Origin: Tistrella mobilis KA081020-065
GTDB taxonomy: Bacteria; Pseudomonadota; Alphaproteobacteria; Tistrellales; Tistrellaceae
Assembly (NCBI RefSeq): GCF_000264455.2
Contig: NC_017957.2
Location: forward strand, 558,001 to 622,000
Direction of reading: 5' to 3'
DNA: 64,000 nt
Shown: positions 8,303-17,605 of the stretch, piece by piece
Position numbering within the stretch: position 1 is the stretch's first letter
Layout: the number at the start of each line of letters is the position of its first letter
Translations under genes and position numbers: made by a program
The notes under the pieces: generated by a model
What the model was told of the DNA's origin: nothing
The model's input: only the letters and a program-made list of their open reading frames with translations
The model's database searches: none

Positions 8303-9137
8303 GTCCGGGGGACCTCGTCATTCGGTTGAGACCATCTTCTGCGTTGCGGGATGACAGCCGGGCCCGGATCGAGGCGACGTGTTCACGGTATTCCGGTCCC
8401 ATGACCAGGCTGCCGACTGCCAGTCTTTCGACGTTGCGCCCCTGCGCGCGGTCCAGATCCGTCGCAAGTTCGATCGTCAGCTTGCCGGCGGCCACAGCCT
8501 CGGGTGGCAGAGCTGCCAGATGCCGGCAGAAACGTGTCGCCGCTCCGTCCAGGAGATCGTCGTCGTGAACCTCGTGGACGAGACCGGCGGCGAGCGCCTG
8601 TTCCGCAGTCATCTGCATGTTGGCAATGACGAGCCAGCGCGCCCAGTGGGGACCCACGATGCGGGTCAGCCGGCTTATGCCGCCCGATCCCGGCAGGCCG
8701 CCCAGGGCGATTTCGGGCAGGCCATAAAGGGCGCTGCGGCCGGCGATCCGGAAGTCGCAGGCGAGCGAAAGCTCCAGCCCGCCACCCAGGCAGGGCCCCT
8801 GATGGACCACCACGACCGGCTTTTCCACCGCCTCGATCGCATCGAAGAGAGGATGCAGACTGCCGCGGCCCTCCCGGTACCAGCGCCGGAACGCGGCAGC
8901 ACCAGGGAGGCCGGGATCCGGAAAGAGCGGGCTGTGCAGATCGGCGCCGGCAGAGAAGTAGGGGCCCTCTGACCTGATGGCCATGACCCGCATCGCCGGA
9001 TCGGCGCCAAAGGTCCGGACGGCCTGACACAGACCATCGGCGACCGCGAGGTCGATGGCGTTGTGCTTTGCCGGACGGCGGATGGTGGCAGTCACGACGC
9101 CATCGGATATGTCGGTCGTTACGATACCACTGGTCAT
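8289..9137 (-). CDS. Enoyl-CoA hydratase/isomerase family protein
   Basis: A 282-residue crotonase-fold protein. The oxyanion strand is F-S-A-G-A-D-L-H-S (61-69) and C-L-G-G-G-L-E-L-S-L follows. One acidic catalytic residue, Glu142 in L-P-E-I-A-L-G-G-L-P-G-S-G-G, is retained, while the second hydratase Glu is not obvious. A hydratase, isomerase or hydrolase role is possible. The ATG at 9137 begins the conserved region; the 33 residues further upstream in frame look non-coding. It lies 23 bases after an SDR and overlaps the next SDR, in the same leftward operon. Confidence 0.85.
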   Translation of the reverse strand: MTSGIVTTDISDGVVTATIRRPAKHNAIDLAVADGLCQAVRTFGADPAMRVMAIRSEGPYFSAGADLHSPLFPDPGLPGAAAFRRWYREGRGSLHPLFDAIEAVEKPVVVVHQGPCLGGGLELSLACDFRIAGRSALYGLPEIALGGLPGSGGISRLTRIVGPHWARWLVIANMQMTAEQALAAGLVHEVHDDDLLDGAATRFCRHLAALPPEAVAAGKLTIELATDLDRAQGRNVERLAVGSLVMGPEYREHVASIRARLSSRNAEDGLNRMTRSPGHDAS

Positions 9138-9160
9138 GGATGTCCTCTGCTGGCAGGGCG

Positions 9161-9916
9161 TCAGCGGGCGGTGAGGCCGCCATCGACGGGCAGTGCTACG
9201 CCGGTTACGAAGGAAGCCCGATCCGACGCGAGCCACAGGGCCGCCTCGGCGATTTCCTCGGGGCGTCCAAGGCGGCCCATGGGAATGGAGGCGAGCAGCC
9301 GGTCTCCGATGTCCCTGCCGTGTTCACCGCCGGTCAGTGCCCGCAGCATCGGCGAATCGACCGGTCCCGGACAGATGGCGTTCACCCGGATGCCGTCCGG
9401 CGCGTAGCGGATCGCAAGGGATCTGGTCAGCCCCACCATGGCCGATTTCGCCGCTGAATAGAGCGGGTTCTGGATTGACCCCACAAGACCGGCGACCGAG
9501 GAGGTGAGCAGGATGGCGCCGCGACCGGCAGCACGCATCAGGGGCACCGCCTCGCTGCAGGCCAGGACCGTGGCGGTGAGGTTGAGCGCCATCATCCTGT
9601 CATAGGCGGCGAGGTCCAGCAGCTCGAAGTCCGGGCCGTTAATGCCGGCGTGGTTCCACAGGACATCCAGCCCCCCGAGCGATCCGGCGATCCCGGTGAC
9701 GAGGCCATGTACCCCGGCAGGGTCGGACAGATCCCGTCGGATGGCGATCGCATGGCCGCCGCGGTCCCGGATCCCCGCGGCGAGAGCCTCGACGCCCGGG
9801 CCGTCGACATCCACCAGGGCGAGCCGGGCGCCTTCACGGGCAAAGGCCAGCGCACCGGCATGGCCCATCCCCGAAGCGGCCCCGGTAATCAGTACGCGCC
9901 GCTCCAGCATGTGCAT
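9161..9916 (-). CDS. Short-chain dehydrogenase/reductase, classical
   Basis: A 251-residue classical SDR. It has T-G-A-A-S-G-M-G (11-18), N-H-A-G (88-91), and a complete catalytic set of Ser140, Tyr153 and Lys157, then C-P-G-P-V-D-S-P and the C-terminal V-D-G-G-L. It would act on a hydroxyacyl-CoA or cyclic alcohol in this pathway. First gene of the leftward operon; AGGAGG lies eight bases before the ATG. It is divergent from the ligase at 10030 over a short AT-rich region with a CTAG-centred dyad. Confidence 0.9.
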   Translation of the reverse strand: MHMLERRVLITGAASGMGHAGALAFAREGARLALVDVDGPGVEALAAGIRDRGGHAIAIRRDLSDPAGVHGLVTGIAGSLGGLDVLWNHAGINGPDFELLDLAAYDRMMALNLTATVLACSEAVPLMRAAGRGAILLTSSVAGLVGSIQNPLYSAAKSAMVGLTRSLAIRYAPDGIRVNAICPGPVDSPMLRALTGGEHGRDIGDRLLASIPMGRLGRPEEIAEAALWLASDRASFVTGVALPVDGGLTAR

Positions 9917-9941
9917 CCGATCGTCCTCCTGTTGTTGTATA

Positions 9942-9955
9942 GTAAACTAGCATAC
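9942..9955. promoter_or_regulatory. CTAG-centred operator-like dyad
   Basis: GTAAACTAGCATAC, a 14-base GTA-N8-TAC dyad with a CTAG centre, lies between the divergent SDR operon and a ligase gene. Related 14-mers occur at 15661 (GTACGCATGTTTAC) and 15750 (ATACGCTAGTGTAC). The spacing and symmetry fit a MarR dimer; this is inference. Confidence 0.5.
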
Positions 9956-10029
9956 GGTAAATTTACATACCTGATGCAAGAAGACAATGTGCAGATGCAC
10001 GAGATCAGCGACACAGGGGGAGGATCGCC

Positions 10030-11610
10030 ATGCGTGTGAGTGGCCCGCCGATCGATCGGGAACGGGTTGAGTGGATCGCCGATCTGCCGGCACGTTTCGC
10101 CGCCGAAACGCCGGACAAGCCGGCCATCATTTTCGATAGCCGTGCGACCTGCTTTCAGGCCCTCGAAGAGGGAAGCCGGCGTCTGGCCGCCGGATGGCAG
10201 GCTGCCGGGCTGGAGGCGGGTGCCACGATCGGCTATTTCGGCCGCAACAGCGAGCTGTTCTATCAGACGCTGTTCGCCTGTGCCCGCGGTGGCTATGTGC
10301 TGGCCAGTTTCAACTGGCGCTATGCGGCGGCGGAACTCGCCTATGTCCTGGAAGACGCGCGACCGGCACTGCTGATCCATGATCCGGATTTTGCCGGCCT
10401 GGTGGCGCAGGCGCTGGACGGGCGGCCGTCACGACCGATCCTGTTGCCCACCGTGGCCGCCGGGGGGCCAAGCCTGGCGACGGCGCTGCACGGCCCGTCG
10501 GGGCCCCTGGTCGAGGCACCGCGACGCTACGAGGATCCGCTGCTGCTGATCTATACGAGCGGCACGACCGGGCGACCCAAGGGGGTCCTGTTCAAGCATG
10601 GCGCGGTCAGTGCCTTCCAGTCCGCCTATGACGCCTCGCCGCAGTGGGACGACTGGCGGCGCGATGACGTCGGCCTGTCGGCCATGCCCAATTTCCATAT
10701 GGCCGGCATCGGCTTCATGATGATGGGGCTCGCGGTCGGCGCCACGATGGTTCACACCGCAGATCCGTCGCCGGCCAATCTGATCGCCCTGTGCAACCGC
10801 CACGCCGTGACGCGGATATTCATGGTGCCGACGGTGATCCGCATGGTGCTGGACGACATCCGGCGCACCGGTGCGCAGGCGCCGAAGCTGACCGGGCTCT
10901 ATTACGGCGCGTCACCCGTGGGCTCGGCTCTTCTGAAGGAGGGTATGGCCACCTTCGGCTGCGGCTTCACCCAGTTCTACGGCATGACCGAAGCCTGCTC
11001 GACCCATGTTCTGGGCCCGGCGGAGCATGATCCCGCACGGCCGCAGCTGATGCGCTCGGTCGGGCGTCCGCTTGCCGGCGTCGCCTGCGAGATCCGGCGG
11101 GCGGACGGCGGCGTCTGTCCGCCGGGTGAACATGGCGAGATCTGGATCCGCAGCGACATGCTCATGGCCGGATATGCCAACCGGCCCCGGGATACCGCCG
11201 AGGCGATCATCGATGGCTGGTTCCGGACCGGTGACGGCGGCTATGTCGACGAGGAAGGGTATCTGTACCTGACCGACCGTCTGAAGGACATGATCATCAC
11301 GGGTGGTGAGAACGTCTACCCGATCGAAGTGGAGGACGTGATCATCGACCATCCGCAGGTTGCCGCGGTTGCCGTCGTGGGGATACCGGATCCCGTCTGG
11401 GGGGAACGGGTGACGGCGGTGGTGGAGCCTGCCGCTGACGGGACCGCGCCGGAACTCGACCAGCTGCGTGACTTCGCCCGGGGTCGGCTGGCCGGCTATA
11501 AATGCCCGCGGGCGCTGGTCGTCGTCGATACGCTGCCTCGCACGGCATCGGGCAAGATCCAGCGCGGGGTGGTCCGCAGCATGTTGGAAACCATGCGGAC
11601 GAACGCCTGA
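10030..11610 (+). CDS. AMP-forming acyl-CoA ligase
   Basis: A 526-residue ANL enzyme. Its P-loop is [12 protein letters not shown] near residues 173-184. It also carries F-Y-G-M-T-E-A (A5), W-F-R-T-G-D-G-G-Y-V-D-E-E-G, then D-R-L-K-D-M-I-I-T-G-G-E-N-V-Y-P and the catalytic Lys in T-A-S-G-K-I-Q-R. It is complete and typical of FadD-like fatty or cyclic acid ligases. GGGGGAGG precedes the ATG. It is a single forward gene that ends at a strong terminator facing a leftward operon. Confidence 0.93.
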   Translation: MRVSGPPIDRERVEWIADLPARFAAETPDKPAIIFDSRATCFQALEEGSRRLAAGWQAAGLEAGATIGYFGRNSELFYQTLFACARGGYVLASFNWRYAAAELAYVLEDARPALLIHDPDFAGLVAQALDGRPSRPILLPTVAAGGPSLATALHGPSGPLVEAPRRYEDPLLLIYTSGTTGRPKGVLFKHGAVSAFQSAYDASPQWDDWRRDDVGLSAMPNFHMAGIGFMMMGLAVGATMVHTADPSPANLIALCNRHAVTRIFMVPTVIRMVLDDIRRTGAQAPKLTGLYYGASPVGSALLKEGMATFGCGFTQFYGMTEACSTHVLGPAEHDPARPQLMRSVGRPLAGVACEIRRADGGVCPPGEHGEIWIRSDMLMAGYANRPRDTAEAIIDGWFRTGDGGYVDEEGYLYLTDRLKDMIITGGENVYPIEVEDVIIDHPQVAAVAVVGIPDPVWGERVTAVVEPAADGTAPELDQLRDFARGRLAGYKCPRALVVVDTLPRTASGKIQRGVVRSMLETMRTNA

Positions 11611-11621
11611 GCCCAGACGAT

Positions 11622-11658
11622 CCACCCCGTCTCCACCAGTTGGATGGAGACGGGGTGG
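11622..11658. terminator. Bidirectional terminator hairpin
   Basis: A perfect 14-base stem, CCACCCCGTCTCCA at 11622-11635 and its complement at 11645-11658, with a 9-base loop, lies between the convergent ends of the ligase and an acyl-CoA dehydrogenase gene. There is no long T run, but position and stem strength support termination on both strands. Confidence 0.8.
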
Positions 11659-11720
11659 CTGGTGCCGCCGGCGGGCCGAGGGGGCCTGCCCGCCAGGCGG
11701 TTCCGGGCGGGCCAAAGCCG

Positions 11721-12905
11721 TCAGAGGAGGGCTTTGGCGATGATGTTCCGCTGGATTTCGTTTGTGCCCCCGAAGATGGACCAGCACCGGCCGTAGAGAT
11801 AGTGATGCGCCATGGCGGAGGCGTCCCGCGCAGCGGTCTGCGGCAGGTCCAGGCCGTCATGCAGGGCTGCCGGATCGTGAACCGTGCTGTAGGGGCCCGC
11901 CAGATCGAGAGCGACCTCGCTCATGGCCTGAAGAACTTCCGTCCCCCGGATCTTCAGCATTGAGCCATCGGCACCGGCCGGCCGACCGGCGGCCCAGGCC
12001 GCGACCAGCCATGCCTCGAGCGCGACCAGGGTCCGCAGGCGGACCGAAAGGTCGAGGACCCGGTCCGCGAGCCGGGCACGCAGACCCGCCGGAACGGCCG
12101 GATCCGCCTGAACGGCGGCATTCATGGCACGGATGCGTTGCATCAGGCGCAGTTTGGGGCCGGTGTCCGCGATCGACATGCGCTCGTGGCCCAGAAGGAA
12201 TTTCGCGATGGACCAGCCCCGGTCTTCCTCTCCGACCAGGTTTCCGGCCGGGACGATCACGTCATCGAAGAAGATCTGATTGGTATGGTGTTGACCGTCG
12301 ATGGTGACGATGGGACGGATGGTGATGCCCGGGGTGGTCATGTCGATCAGCAGGAAACTGATCCCGTCCTGCTGCCTGCCGGCATCGGAGGTGCGCACCA
12401 GGCAGTGCATCCAGTCCGCCCAATGGGCTTCCGTGGTCCACATCTTGGTGCCATTGACGCGGTAGACGTCTCCTTCACGCGTGGCCCGCGTCCTGAGCGC
12501 GGCGAGGTCCGAGCCGGCGCCGGGCTCGGAATATCCCTGGCACCACCAGACATCCGACGTGACGATGCCCGGAATGTGCCGCGCCTTCTGGGCGGGAGAG
12601 CCGAAAACCTGGATCACGGGCCCCACCATGTTGACGCCATAGGGGATGATCATCGGGGCCCCGGCCAGCGCGCTCTCCTGCAGGAAGGCGAGCTGGCGGG
12701 CGGCAGACCAGCCGCCGCCGCCCCAGGCTTCAGGCCAGGCGCCGGTCAGCCAGCCTCGCTCGTTGAGGATCTTCTGCCAGCGGACATAGTCGGACTTGCC
12801 GAGTTCCCGGCCTCGGGCGACCTTTTCGGCGATGTCGGCCGGCAGCGTCTCCCGGACGAAGGTGCGGACATCGGCGCGGAAGCTGTGCAGATCGTCGGTC
12901 GTCAT
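11721..12905 (-). CDS. Acyl-CoA dehydrogenase, probable large subunit of a pair
   Basis: A 394-residue flavoprotein dehydrogenase. Conserved blocks are Q-G-Y-S-E-P-G-A-G-S-D-L-A (FAD/substrate loop), N-G-T-K-M-W-T-T-E-A and the C-terminal F-G-G-T-N-E-I-Q-R-N-I. It would introduce the alpha-beta double bond in an acyl-CoA and pass electrons to ETF. Its ATG overlaps the stop of the preceding acyl-CoA dehydrogenase (ATGA), which suggests that the two are made together. Adjacent unequal pairs of this kind form alpha2-beta2 enzymes in steroid side-chain degradation. That assembly is inferred here. Confidence 0.9.
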   Translation of the reverse strand: MTTDDLHSFRADVRTFVRETLPADIAEKVARGRELGKSDYVRWQKILNERGWLTGAWPEAWGGGGWSAARQLAFLQESALAGAPMIIPYGVNMVGPVIQVFGSPAQKARHIPGIVTSDVWWCQGYSEPGAGSDLAALRTRATREGDVYRVNGTKMWTTEAHWADWMHCLVRTSDAGRQQDGISFLLIDMTTPGITIRPIVTIDGQHHTNQIFFDDVIVPAGNLVGEEDRGWSIAKFLLGHERMSIADTGPKLRLMQRIRAMNAAVQADPAVPAGLRARLADRVLDLSVRLRTLVALEAWLVAAWAAGRPAGADGSMLKIRGTEVLQAMSEVALDLAGPYSTVHDPAALHDGLDLPQTAARDASAMAHHYLYGRCWSIFGGTNEIQRNIIAKALL

Positions 12906-14014
12906 GTCCGGGCCTCCAGTTCGAGCAGCCTTGCCGCACGGGCATCATGAGTGCCTGCCTGGCCGCGAATGGCTGCGACACGGCGGAGATAGTGGCTGAC
13001 GACCAGCTCGTCGCTCACCCCCATGCCGCCATGCAGTTGGACCGCATCGTGGGTGCAATGCCGGGCGGCGGTATCAGTGACCAGGCTGGCGGCCAGGATG
13101 ATCTGCGCGCGATCCGGGCCCGACGGCCGGTCCAGAGCGGCGATGGCCTCGCCGGCCATGGCCGCGGCTTCCGTGGCCGCGATCTCCATGTCCGCCACCC
13201 GGTGCTGGAGGGCCTGGAAGGTGGCGAGCGGTCGTCCGAACTGCTCACGGATCGTCAGATAGGCCAGCGTGGCATCGGTGGCGGCCCGGGCGAGCGCTGC
13301 CGCCTCGACGGCCAGGCCTGCGAGCGTCCAGTCGAGCGCATCATGGATGGCGGCATCGGCCGCAGCCCCCTGAAGCAGGACCGCCGGGGCCGGCAGGGGC
13401 GTATCCGTGAAGACGAGATCGGCCGCGCCGGCCCCGTCGATCAGGCGCAGCGCCGTTTGCCCGATCCCCGGCGCCGTCGCCGGACACAGCAGAATCATCG
13501 TACCGGCTGCCGCGTCCCGGGCGGTGACGAGAAAATGGGTCGCGACATCGGCATGGCGGGTGGCGGGCTTGCGGCCGTTCAGTCGCAGGCCTTCAGGCGC
13601 GGGCGAGACGTCGAGCCGCGGCGGCTGCCAGGGATCGAACCCTTCCGCATGCGCAAGGACCGGGATCATCTCGCCGTCGAGCACCGCCGTGATCGCGCCG
13701 GCGGCACCGGCGGCGGACAGGATGCGACCGCAGGTGACGGCGGCCATGAGCAGCGGCTCAACCGGCAGGAAAGGCGCCAGTGCCATCTGCATGGCGGCGA
13801 GATCCGCGGGGCTGCCACCGCAACCGCCATGGACATCGCTGAAGGCCATGGTCGGCGCTCCCGCTTCCAGCAATGCCGGCCAGGCGCCGAGACGATCGGG
13901 ATGGTCCGCAGCCATCCGCGCCCGTCTGACCTCGAAGTCGTTCGTCCTGGCCATCACGCGTTCCAGCGCGGCGGCCATCAGGCGGTGATCTTCCGTCTGG
14001 TTCGCTATGAACAT
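12902..14014 (-). CDS. Acyl-CoA dehydrogenase, probable small subunit of a pair
   Basis: A 370-residue acyl-CoA dehydrogenase-fold protein. Domains look diverged at the N-terminus, but the C-terminal helical block is clear: R-E-Q-F-G-R-P-L-A-T-F-Q-A-L-Q-H and D-A-V-Q-L-H-G-G-M-G-V-S-D-E. The central FAD loop is weakly conserved compared with its neighbour, as is often the case for the non-catalytic partner of heteromeric acyl-CoA dehydrogenases. The start at 14014 gives a normal-length N-terminus; the 104 extra upstream codons are a shadow of the ligase gene. It lies between the ligase and the second dehydrogenase in one leftward operon. Confidence 0.85.
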   Translation of the reverse strand: MFIANQTEDHRLMAAALERVMARTNDFEVRRARMAADHPDRLGAWPALLEAGAPTMAFSDVHGGCGGSPADLAAMQMALAPFLPVEPLLMAAVTCGRILSAAGAAGAITAVLDGEMIPVLAHAEGFDPWQPPRLDVSPAPEGLRLNGRKPATRHADVATHFLVTARDAAAGTMILLCPATAPGIGQTALRLIDGAGAADLVFTDTPLPAPAVLLQGAAADAAIHDALDWTLAGLAVEAAALARAATDATLAYLTIREQFGRPLATFQALQHRVADMEIAATEAAAMAGEAIAALDRPSGPDRAQIILAASLVTDTAARHCTHDAVQLHGGMGVSDELVVSHYLRRVAAIRGQAGTHDARAARLLELEART

Positions 14015-14048
14015 CCGGGCACCCGTCAGATCATGAGGAGGGAGAGGG

Positions 14049-15590
14049 TCAGGACCCGCCTTCCGCTTCGGCACGGAGCTGGTCACGCAGCACCCGGCGC
14101 AGCAGTTTTCCGACGTCCGAGCGTGGCAGGCGGTCGACCACGCGGATCTCGCGCGGCTGTTTGGTTCGCCCGAGCCGGGTACGGCAGAAATCGATAATCG
14201 TTTCGACAAGGGCGGTCTCGTCGGTGACGTCCCGGGACGGGACCACGAAGGCGACCGGCGTTTCGCCGTAGTCGGCATGCGGCTTTGCGGCCACCGCGCA
14301 CTCTGCAACCAAAGGCAGTTCCTCAATGGCGTATTCCAGCTCTTGAGGGTAGATGTTTACCCCGCCCGAAATGATCAGATCTCCCTGGCGGTCCGCGAGG
14401 AACAGGTAGCCGTCCTCGTCGACCCGGCCGATCTCACCCAAGGTCTGGAACCCCTGACGGCTGGTCTGACCTGCGGTCTTCGCCGGGTCCTTGTAGTATT
14501 GAAACGCGCTGATTCCACTGAAGAAGACCCGGCCGGTCCGGCCGGGAGGCAGTTCCTGATCATCCTCGTCGAGGATGTGGAGCACACCCTTCACGGCGCG
14601 TCCCACCGATCCGGGCTTGCGCAGCCACTCTGCCGTGTCGAGGCAGGTGAGGCCGACGCTTTCGGAGCCGGAGTAGTATTCGACCAGGATCGGCCCCCAC
14701 CAGTTGATCATGGCCCGCTTCAGTTCGGGCGAGCAGGGGGCGGCAGCATGGATGGCGGTGCGATGCCAGGGCGCGTGAAACGCCTCCCGGCGTCCGGCTG
14801 GCAGATCGAGCAGGCGCCGGAACATGGTCGGCACCCATTGCGACATGGTGATGCTGCGGGTTTCGATCAGGTGGAGCGCGTGTTCCGCATCGAATTTGCG
14901 CATGATGACGGCGGTGCCGCCGGCGGCGGTTACGGCCAGTGACCAGCGAAGCGGGGCGGCATGATAGAGCGGCGCCGGCGACAGGTAGCGCAGATCCGAT
15001 GACAGGCCAAAGATCTGGATCAGGTCCCGGGCGAAGACCGGCGGGCCATCGCCTGCATCCTCACGCGACCATAGCGGCCGCCAGATGCCCTTGGGTGCGC
15101 CGGTCGTGCCCGACGAATACATCATGAGGGCGCCCGGCGTCTCGTCCGCAACCGGTGTTGCGGGCATTCCGGCAAGCACGGGCTCCAGAGGCGTGAAGCC
15201 CGGTATGTCTCCGATGGCATAGTGCTGCCGGCCCGGCGAGGGTACCGCCGCCAGCGGTGCCACGGTGCCGGCGTAACGCGCGTCGGCCAGTACCAGGCGA
15301 GCGTCGCAGTTGTCGACGATATACGCGATTTCGGGTGCCGAGAACGTGTTGGCGACCGGTGTGTAATAGAGCCCGCATCTGTATGCTGCCCAGGCAAGGG
15401 CGAGCGGATCTGCCGTATTGCCGAGGATGGCGGCGATGTGGTCGCCCCGGCTCAGGCCGTGATGGCGGAAGAGTTGAGCATATCGGTTGGCAAGCCCTTC
15501 GAGCTCCGCGTAGGAAACGCTCCCGTCGTCAAATTCGAGCGCCGGGCGCTCCGGCTGGCGGCGCGCCCAGTCCCTCAGTCCGTACTGCAT
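14049..15590 (-). CDS. AMP-forming acyl-CoA ligase
   Basis: A 513-residue ANL enzyme with [40 protein letters not shown] and a catalytic Lys in R-S-D-V-G-K-L-L-R. It resembles the ligase at 1600-3189 throughout. It starts the leftward operon with the paired acyl-CoA dehydrogenases, consistent with activation followed by desaturation. I chose ATG 15590 because GAGGGCAGCAGAG precedes it and the protein then begins with family-like sequence. The 114 further in-frame codons upstream look non-coding. Confidence 0.92.
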   Translation of the reverse strand: MQYGLRDWARRQPERPALEFDDGSVSYAELEGLANRYAQLFRHHGLSRGDHIAAILGNTADPLALAWAAYRCGLYYTPVANTFSAPEIAYIVDNCDARLVLADARYAGTVAPLAAVPSPGRQHYAIGDIPGFTPLEPVLAGMPATPVADETPGALMMYSSGTTGAPKGIWRPLWSREDAGDGPPVFARDLIQIFGLSSDLRYLSPAPLYHAAPLRWSLAVTAAGGTAVIMRKFDAEHALHLIETRSITMSQWVPTMFRRLLDLPAGRREAFHAPWHRTAIHAAAPCSPELKRAMINWWGPILVEYYSGSESVGLTCLDTAEWLRKPGSVGRAVKGVLHILDEDDQELPPGRTGRVFFSGISAFQYYKDPAKTAGQTSRQGFQTLGEIGRVDEDGYLFLADRQGDLIISGGVNIYPQELEYAIEELPLVAECAVAAKPHADYGETPVAFVVPSRDVTDETALVETIIDFCRTRLGRTKQPREIRVVDRLPRSDVGKLLRRVLRDQLRAEAEGGS

Positions 15591-15956
15591 CTCTGCTGCC
15601 CTCTTCGTGCGTTTCCATCCCGTTACGGTCTGTATGCCGCTGATCTGTTCATAACATATAGTACGCATGTTTACTAGATGGCGATGGTGGGACAACATAG
15701 TGGGACAAACGGCTTGCGCCGGGGCCGGCACATGATAGTCTTCATTATGATACGCTAGTGTACAATATGGCCCTGCCGGAAGCTCGGTCCGCCTCCCGGC
15801 ACGTGCCGCCATGCGATCGACGCGGGCTGCCCATGACGGGCCGGTACTGTCGAAGAACGGTTCGACAGACCCCCTCGCGCCGATCGGCCGGGCCGATCGA
15901 CCGGACCGCATACCAAAAAAACCACGACACACAGAAAGTCAGGGAGGAATATCCAC
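15591..15956. promoter_or_regulatory. Divergent control region with two operator-like dyads
   Basis: A 366-base gap between the leftward ligase operon and the rightward TRAP operon. Most of it is not coding on either strand. It is AT-rich at two places, each with a 14-base dyad: GTACGCATGTTTAC at 15661-15674, near the ligase start, and ATACGCTAGTGTAC at 15750-15763. The second lies within GATACGCTAGTGTACAATATGG, which resembles the site before marR. One site for each divergent promoter is a natural reading, but not proven. AGGGAGGA precedes the TRAP receptor ATG. Confidence 0.55.
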
Positions 15957-17021
15957 ATGACCGGTTCCTTTGAGATCAGGGCGATCCTGCCCACCGGTAT
16001 CGTGGCGCTTGCCGTCGCGATGGTCACCGGCATCACGGCCGCCGCTGCACAGACCACTCTGCGATTCGCAGATTACAGTCCCAACCGCGGCATCCGTGCC
16101 GAGATGGTCGAGGATTTTCTGACGCAGATCGAAACCGCATCCGATGGCCGCATCAAGATCGAGCGCTACTGGGCCCAGTCCCTGCTTGCGGGTACCAAGA
16201 TCCTGGAAGGCGTACGCAATGGCGTGGCCTCCATCGGCACCGTCACCGCCGACTATACGCCCAACGAGCTCTTCGCATATCGTGTCGGTGACCTGCCCGT
16301 GCGCAACCCGCACGAGGTGGCGGGAGCACTCGCCCTCTATGATCTCGCCACCACCAACCCGGTCTTGCAGGCGGAATTCGACCGTCTGGGGGTGGTCTAC
16401 ATCGCGAACTACAGCGTCGGCCCCATCCAGATGGTGTGCAACAGGACCGATCTCACCTCGGTCGACGATTTCGCCGGCAAGAAAGTGCGCGCTGTCGGTG
16501 ACTGGAGTCAGATCTTTGCCACGCTCGGTGCGATCCCGGCGCTGGTGCCGTTGTCGGAAGCCTATCAGGCTCTCGGGTCGGGGATGGTCGACTGTTCGCA
16601 GGCCTATGGATACACGACCGAATCCTACAAGCTGTACGAGGTCGGCACCAGCTTCACGGTGATCGATGGCGGGACCATCCAGGCCAACGGCCTGTTCTTC
16701 AACAAGCGCGAATTCCAGGCCCTTGATCCCCGCGATCAGGAGATGATCCGCCGGCTCGGGCGAGAGATGACCGAGAAGATCGCTGCCGCGACCCGCGCAC
16801 GCAATCAGGATGTCATCGCCCGGCTGGAAACCGGCATCGACGGTCATGTCCTCAAGGTCCATCACTTCGACGAAGCGGACCTGACCAGGATCGATGAGGC
16901 CAGTGCGCCGTTCCTCGACGCCTTCTCTAAGGATGCGGCCGCACGCGGGATCGATGGCGCCGCTCTGATCGCTTCTTATCGTGCGCAGATCGCAGCCCAT
17001 CTCGAGGCCCTGAAGCCCTGA
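15957..17021 (+). CDS. dctP: TRAP transporter substrate-binding protein DctP
   Basis: A 354-residue periplasmic receptor with an N-terminal signal peptide (hydrophobic to about residue 30, A-A-A then Q-T-T). Blocks T-L-R-F-A-D-Y-S-P-N-R-G, G-V-A-S-I-G-T-V-T, and F-A-G-K-K-V-R-A-V-G are typical of the DctP family. DctP receptors bind carboxylates and hand them to the DctQM permease, which is encoded immediately downstream. The operon is divergent from a ligase and dehydrogenase operon, so it may import the acid that those enzymes break down. The ligand cannot be read from sequence. Confidence 0.93.
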   Translation: MTGSFEIRAILPTGIVALAVAMVTGITAAAAQTTLRFADYSPNRGIRAEMVEDFLTQIETASDGRIKIERYWAQSLLAGTKILEGVRNGVASIGTVTADYTPNELFAYRVGDLPVRNPHEVAGALALYDLATTNPVLQAEFDRLGVVYIANYSVGPIQMVCNRTDLTSVDDFAGKKVRAVGDWSQIFATLGAIPALVPLSEAYQALGSGMVDCSQAYGYTTESYKLYEVGTSFTVIDGGTIQANGLFFNKREFQALDPRDQEMIRRLGREMTEKIAAATRARNQDVIARLETGIDGHVLKVHHFDEADLTRIDEASAPFLDAFSKDAAARGIDGAALIASYRAQIAAHLEALKP

Positions 17022-17065
17022 TCGACGATCCCCCTCCGATCGTGGCCCGGAAAGGCCCCTGTCTC

Positions 17066-17599
17066 ATGCTTCATAACGTCATCTCCGCCGGGCACCGTGT
17101 GCTCGGCGGCATCGAACGCGGTCTGCTTGTCGTCGCCTCGATCGCGCTGATCCTGATCGCGGCGCTGATCCTGATAGAGATCGTCAGCCGCTGGCTGCCG
17201 GTCCTGAGAATTCCGGACAATGTCATCATCGTCCGGCAGCTCATGGTTGTGTCCATCGCCTGCAGCCTCGGCTGGGTTACCGGGCGCGACGGCCATATCG
17301 CCATCGATCTGCTCTTTCAGCATATGACGCCGCGGCAACAGCGTGCCTGCCGCGGCCTCGCGCTCGTTTGCGGGTTGGTCATGGCGGTGCCGCTCGTGGT
17401 CTGGATCGCGGGGGATGTCGGCGCACTCTACGCGTCGCAGAGCTTCTATTTCGGCGAACTGAAACTGCCGGAATGGCCGGTCCGGACAGCTTTCCTGTTC
17501 GGGTTGCTGTCGCTTACGGCCAGGCTGTGCCTGCAGCTCGCCTCCCTGCTGGCGGGATCGGACGATCCCGTGCCGTCCGATGCCGGGCACAAGGGGTGA
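17066..17599 (+). CDS. dctQ: TRAP transporter small permease DctQ
   Basis: A 177-residue membrane protein with about four hydrophobic helices, including L-L-V-V-A-S-I-A-L-I-L-I-A-A-L-I-L-I and L-M-V-V-S-I-A-C-S-L-G-W-V-T-G-R-D-G-H-I, which is the DctQ signature region. It couples DctP to the large permease. The ATG at 17066 starts in register with family N-termini; an in-frame GTG at 17042 could add eight residues. It lies 44 bases after dctP and 6 bases before dctM. Confidence 0.88.
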   Translation: MLHNVISAGHRVLGGIERGLLVVASIALILIAALILIEIVSRWLPVLRIPDNVIIVRQLMVVSIACSLGWVTGRDGHIAIDLLFQHMTPRQQRACRGLALVCGLVMAVPLVVWIAGDVGALYASQSFYFGELKLPEWPVRTAFLFGLLSLTARLCLQLASLLAGSDDPVPSDAGHKG

Positions 17600-17605
17600 G
17601 CGACC

